The notes beneath the pieces are model-generated. The model was not told the DNA's origin. It saw only the letters and a list, made by a program, of their open reading frames with translations, and searched no databases. A stretch of 64,000 nucleotides of DNA from Stenotrophomonas oahuensis (GTDB taxonomy: Bacteria > Pseudomonadota > Gammaproteobacteria > Xanthomonadales > Xanthomonadaceae). This document shows positions 61,139 through 64,000 of this stretch, one piece after another. Both the position numbers and the translations under genes were made by a program. Where the stretch lies: the NCBI RefSeq assembly GCF_031834595.1, contig NZ_CP115541.1, forward strand, positions 4,520,501 through 4,584,500. The letters run 5' to 3'. Position 1 is the first letter of the stretch; each line of letters starts with the position of its first letter.

Positions 61139-64000
61139 ATGAAGCGAATGCTGATCAATGCCACGCAGGCTGAAGAGCTGCGGGTAGCCATCGTGGATGG
61201 CCAGACGCTGTACGACATCGACATCGAACAGCCGTCCAAGGAACAGAAGAAGTCGAACATCTACAAGGGCCGCATCACCCGCCTGGAGCCCTCGCTGGAA
61301 GCAGCGTTTGTTGAATACGGCGGCGACCGTCACGGCTTCCTGCCGCTGAAGGAAATCTCCCGCGATTACTTCCAGGCCGGGGTCGACCACAACAAGGCGA
61401 CCATCCGCGAACTGCTGCGCGAAGGCCAGGAAGTCGTTGTCCAGGTGGACAAGGAAGAGCGTGGCAACAAGGGCGCTGCCCTGACCACGTTCATCTCGCT
61501 GGCCGGCCGCTACATGGTGCTGATGCCGAACTCGCCCACCGCCGGTGGCGTGTCGCGTCGCATCGAGGGCGAAGACCGCGCCGCGCTGAAGGACGCGCTG
61601 GACAAGCTGAACATCCCCGACGACATGGGCGTGATCATCCGCACCGCCGGTGTCGGCCGTGATGCCGAAGAGCTGCAGTGGGACCTGGACTACCTGCTGC
61701 AGGTTTGGAAGGCCATCGCCGAAGCGGCGCTGACCAAGCCAGCACCGTTCCTGATCTACCAGGAATCGCGCCTGATCGTGCGCGCCCTGCGTGACTACCT
61801 GCGCGCCGATGTCGGCGAGATCCTGGTCGATACCGAAGAGCTGTACGAAACCGCGCGCGAATTCATGCAGCAGGTGATGCCGCAGACCCTGCGCAAGCTC
61901 AAGCATTACAAGGACGACATCCCGCTGTTCAACCGCTTCCAGATCGAATCGCAGATCGAAGGCGCGTATGAACGCAATGTCCGCCTGCCGTCCGGCGGCT
62001 CGATCGTGGTCGACCAGACCGAAGCGCTGACCGCCATCGACGTCAACTCCTCGCGCGCCACCAAGGGCAGCGACATCGAAGACACCGCCTTCCAGACCAA
62101 CCTGGAAGCGGCCGAGGAAGTCGCCCGCCAGCTGCGCCTGCGCGACCTGGGCGGCCTGGTGGTGATCGACTTCATCGACATGTCGTCGAACAAGCACCAG
62201 CGCGAAGTGGAAAACCGCCTGCAGAACGCGCTCAAGTACGACCGCGCGCGCGTTCAGCTGGGCCGCATCTCGCGCTTCGGCCTGATGGAAATGAGCCGCC
62301 AGCGCCTGCGCCCGAGCCTGGGCGAATCCAGCCAGATCATCTGCCCGCGCTGTGACGGCCATGGCCGTATGCGCAGCGTGGAGTCGCTGTCGCTGTCGAT
62401 CATCCGCGTGGCCGAAGAACACGCCATGAAGGAAAACACCGGGCAGGTGCTGGTCCAGGCCCCGGTGGAGATCGCCAACTACCTGCTCAACGAGAAGCGC
62501 AGCGCGCTGCGTGAAATCGAGCAGCGCCACGATGCGCCCATCGTGATCGTCGCCGACGAGCAGTTGCACACCCCGCATTACGAAGTGACCCGCCTGCGTG
62601 AAAACGAGCTGGGCGAAGAAAGCGGCAAGCCCAGCTACCAGCGCGGTACCCCGCGCAAGCTGCCGGTGCATGCGCTGACCAAGGCCCAGCTGAACATCCC
62701 GGCCGCCCCGGCCGTGACCAACGTCAAACACAGCGCCCCGGCTCCGGTCCGCGAAGTGGCCGAAGTGGAAGCCACGCCGGCTCCGGCTCCGGCCGCCCCG
62801 GCACCCGTGGCCGCGCCGGCCACCGGCGGCGTGGTTGGCTGGTTCAAGCGCATCTTTGGTGGTGAACCGGCTCCGGCCGCCGCTCCGGCTGCACCGGCAC
62901 GCCCGGCCCAGGACGGCAACCGTAACGGTCGCAACAAGGACCGCAACGGCAAGGACCGTCGCCGCGACGAACGCGGTGGCAACGGCCAGGCCCAGGGCCA
63001 GGGTCGCAACAAGGACCGTCGCGATGAGCGCGGCGACCGTAGCGGCAAGGGCGAGCGTCGCGACGACCGTCGTCAGGACCAGGCGGCCAATGCCAACGCC
63101 GGCCAGGCCCAGCAGGGCCAGGGCAAGCCGCGCAATGAGCAGCAGCCAAAGCCGCGCAACGAACAGCAGCCGCAGCAGCAACAGCCGAAGCTGAAGCAGC
63201 CGCAGAAGCAGAACCAGAACGGCCAGAAGCCGCAGCAGAACGACGCTGACAAGCCGGCCCGTCAGCCGCAGGCCGAAGCGCCGAAGCCGGCCAACATCGG
63301 CACGCCGGTGGCGGATGCAGCGGTGTTGTCGGCCGCCGCTGTCGCGACTGCCGCTGCTACGACCCCGGCTTCCACCGTGCCCGCCCCGACCACCCCGGCT
63401 CCGGTCCCGACCCCGGCCGCGGAAGACACCGCGACCACCGTGGTGGAAGGCGCTGCGCAGGGCGATGCCCCGGCCTCGACCGAGGAAGGCACTGGCGAAG
63501 GCGCATCGCGCCGTCGTCGTGGCCGTCGCGGTGGTCGCCGTCGTCGTCGTGGCAATGGCGAGCAGGCTGCCGGTGCCGAAGGCCAGCTGGATGACAACGG
63601 GCTGGACGACGGTGACGACGACCAGGACGGTGACCAGGACGGCGTGCAGGATTCGGCTCCGGAAGCAGCACCCCGCGCCGCCGGCAACGGTCAGTCGCAG
63701 CCGGAGTTCGACTTCGATGACGAACCGGGCAGCGCTCCGGCCGCAGCTCCGGCTCCGGCTGCCCAGGCTCCGCGCCCGGCGGCACCGGTGGCAGCGGTTG
63801 CCGCTGCTGCCCCGCACGCTGTGGTCAGCAGCCCGGTGGTGACCGCCGGTCACGCCGAGACCAAGGCAGATGCCGCGCCGTCGTACAACGACCCGGTGCC
63901 GTTCGTGGAAAGCCCGGCCCCGGTGCAGGCACCGGTTGTGGCCGAAGCGCCGAAGCCGGTGGAAGCGCCGGTTGTGGTGGAGGCACCGAAGCCGGTGGAA
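61139..64000 (+). CDS. rne: Ribonuclease E, N-terminal 954 codons
   Basis: The gene runs off the right edge with an open frame from ATG 61139. The catalytic half has [21 protein letters not shown], an S1 domain ([23 protein letters not shown]), the DNase-I-like active site ([14 protein letters not shown] and VVIDFID) and the Zn-link [10 protein letters not shown] (about residues 402-411). From about 545 onward it is disordered: Ala/Pro-rich, an Arg-rich RNA-binding stretch ([18 protein letters not shown]), Gln-rich repeats and [14 protein letters not shown]. It initiates mRNA decay and processes rRNA as the degradosome scaffold. A 995-codon frame on the opposite strand is a shadow. Confidence 0.96.
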   Translation, partial: MKRMLINATQAEELRVAIVDGQTLYDIDIEQPSKEQKKSNIYKGRITRLEPSLEAAFVEYGGDRHGFLPLKEISRDYFQAGVDHNKATIRELLREGQEVVVQVDKEERGNKGAALTTFISLAGRYMVLMPNSPTAGGVSRRIEGEDRAALKDALDKLNIPDDMGVIIRTAGVGRDAEELQWDLDYLLQVWKAIAEAALTKPAPFLIYQESRLIVRALRDYLRADVGEILVDTEELYETAREFMQQVMPQTLRKLKHYKDDIPLFNRFQIESQIEGAYERNVRLPSGGSIVVDQTEALTAIDVNSSRATKGSDIEDTAFQTNLEAAEEVARQLRLRDLGGLVVIDFIDMSSNKHQREVENRLQNALKYDRARVQLGRISRFGLMEMSRQRLRPSLGESSQIICPRCDGHGRMRSVESLSLSIIRVAEEHAMKENTGQVLVQAPVEIANYLLNEKRSALREIEQRHDAPIVIVADEQLHTPHYEVTRLRENELGEESGKPSYQRGTPRKLPVHALTKAQLNIPAAPAVTNVKHSAPAPVREVAEVEATPAPAPAAPAPVAAPATGGVVGWFKRIFGGEPAPAAAPAAPARPAQDGNRNGRNKDRNGKDRRRDERGGNGQAQGQGRNKDRRDERGDRSGKGERRDDRRQDQAANANAGQAQQGQGKPRNEQQPKPRNEQQPQQQQPKLKQPQKQNQNGQKPQQNDADKPARQPQAEAPKPANIGTPVADAAVLSAAAVATAAATTPASTVPAPTTPAPVPTPAAEDTATTVVEGAAQGDAPASTEEGTGEGASRRRRGRRGGRRRRRGNGEQAAGAEGQLDDNGLDDGDDDQDGDQDGVQDSAPEAAPRAAGNGQSQPEFDFDDEPGSAPAAAPAPAAQAPRPAAPVAAVAAAAPHAVVSSPVVTAGHAETKADAAPSYNDPVPFVESPAPVQAPVVAEAPKPVEAPVVVEAPKPVE

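Noticed and set aside
60866..63853. A 995-codon open frame on the minus strand.
   Set aside because: It is the antisense shadow of rne. The plus-strand frame from 61139 has clear RNase E motifs and stays open to the window edge.

Overview
The window is a chromosomal segment of a high-GC gammaproteobacterium of the family Xanthomonadaceae, most likely a Stenotrophomonas. This rests on protein sequences typical of that family (SucA, DnaB, RNase E, PldA, the DUF4097/DUF2884 envelope proteins) and on dense short palindromes carrying a terminal GTAG, the hallmark of the SMAG repeats described in Stenotrophomonas maltophilia. No rRNA, tRNA, CRISPR array, prophage or transposase gene was recognised. 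Most of the window is housekeeping sequence.

Layout. 1-2 kb: the 3' end of metH and an MFS transporter. 1.9-5.9 kb (minus): a periplasmic glutathione peroxidase, an FKBP isomerase, ugd, slyX and a DUF2058 gene, read as one run. 6.1-10.7 kb (plus): a YtrA-type GntR repressor, its ABC transporter and secreted envelope proteins, with a candidate autoregulatory operator over the promoter. 11.3-16.8 kb: fumC (minus), purB, the ribosomal oxygenase roxA and a DUF7931-like gene. 17-22.5 kb: the sucA-sucB-lpd operon for 2-oxoglutarate dehydrogenase. 23-30 kb (minus): dnaB, an FMN reductase, and a two-gene unit joining a fused 2-oxo-acid dehydrogenase E1 to an asparagine synthetase. 30-45 kb: tatD, tcdA, a cold-shock protein, pldA, a GST, a class I fumarase, an AhpD-like protein, an ABC exporter, fpr, a second glutathione peroxidase and an M3 oligopeptidase. 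45-53 kb: a MASE1 membrane protein, a cyclopropane synthase-like methyltransferase, lipoproteins, a rhomboid protease, a POT peptide transporter and a degenerate endonuclease-like protein. 53-64 kb: sodA, a secreted guanyl-specific RNase with its barstar, a large Pro/Val-rich membrane protein, nfuA, phhB, zupT, rluC and, divergent from rluC, rne, which runs off the window end.

The most unusual content is non-coding. Three intergenic regions (10.7-11.3, 14.4-14.8 and 59.3-59.7 kb) hold five copies of a 106-107 nt module. Each module folds as a three-way junction: a 27-bp outer stem, a 26-nt hairpin, a 12-nt hairpin and a nearly constant 10-nt joint. Between loci the outer-stem sequence differs completely, yet it stays self-complementary within each copy. 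The modules come in pairs of opposite orientation, and two of the three composites are bounded by SMAG palindromes. At 59.35 kb one arm is present without core or partner arm, which suggests that insertion may copy flanking DNA into an inverted repeat. I do not recognise this element.

SMAG palindromes also lie inside two coding regions, where they are translated as part of a Pro-rich linker and of a lipoprotein signal peptide, and they supply the stop codons of two other genes.
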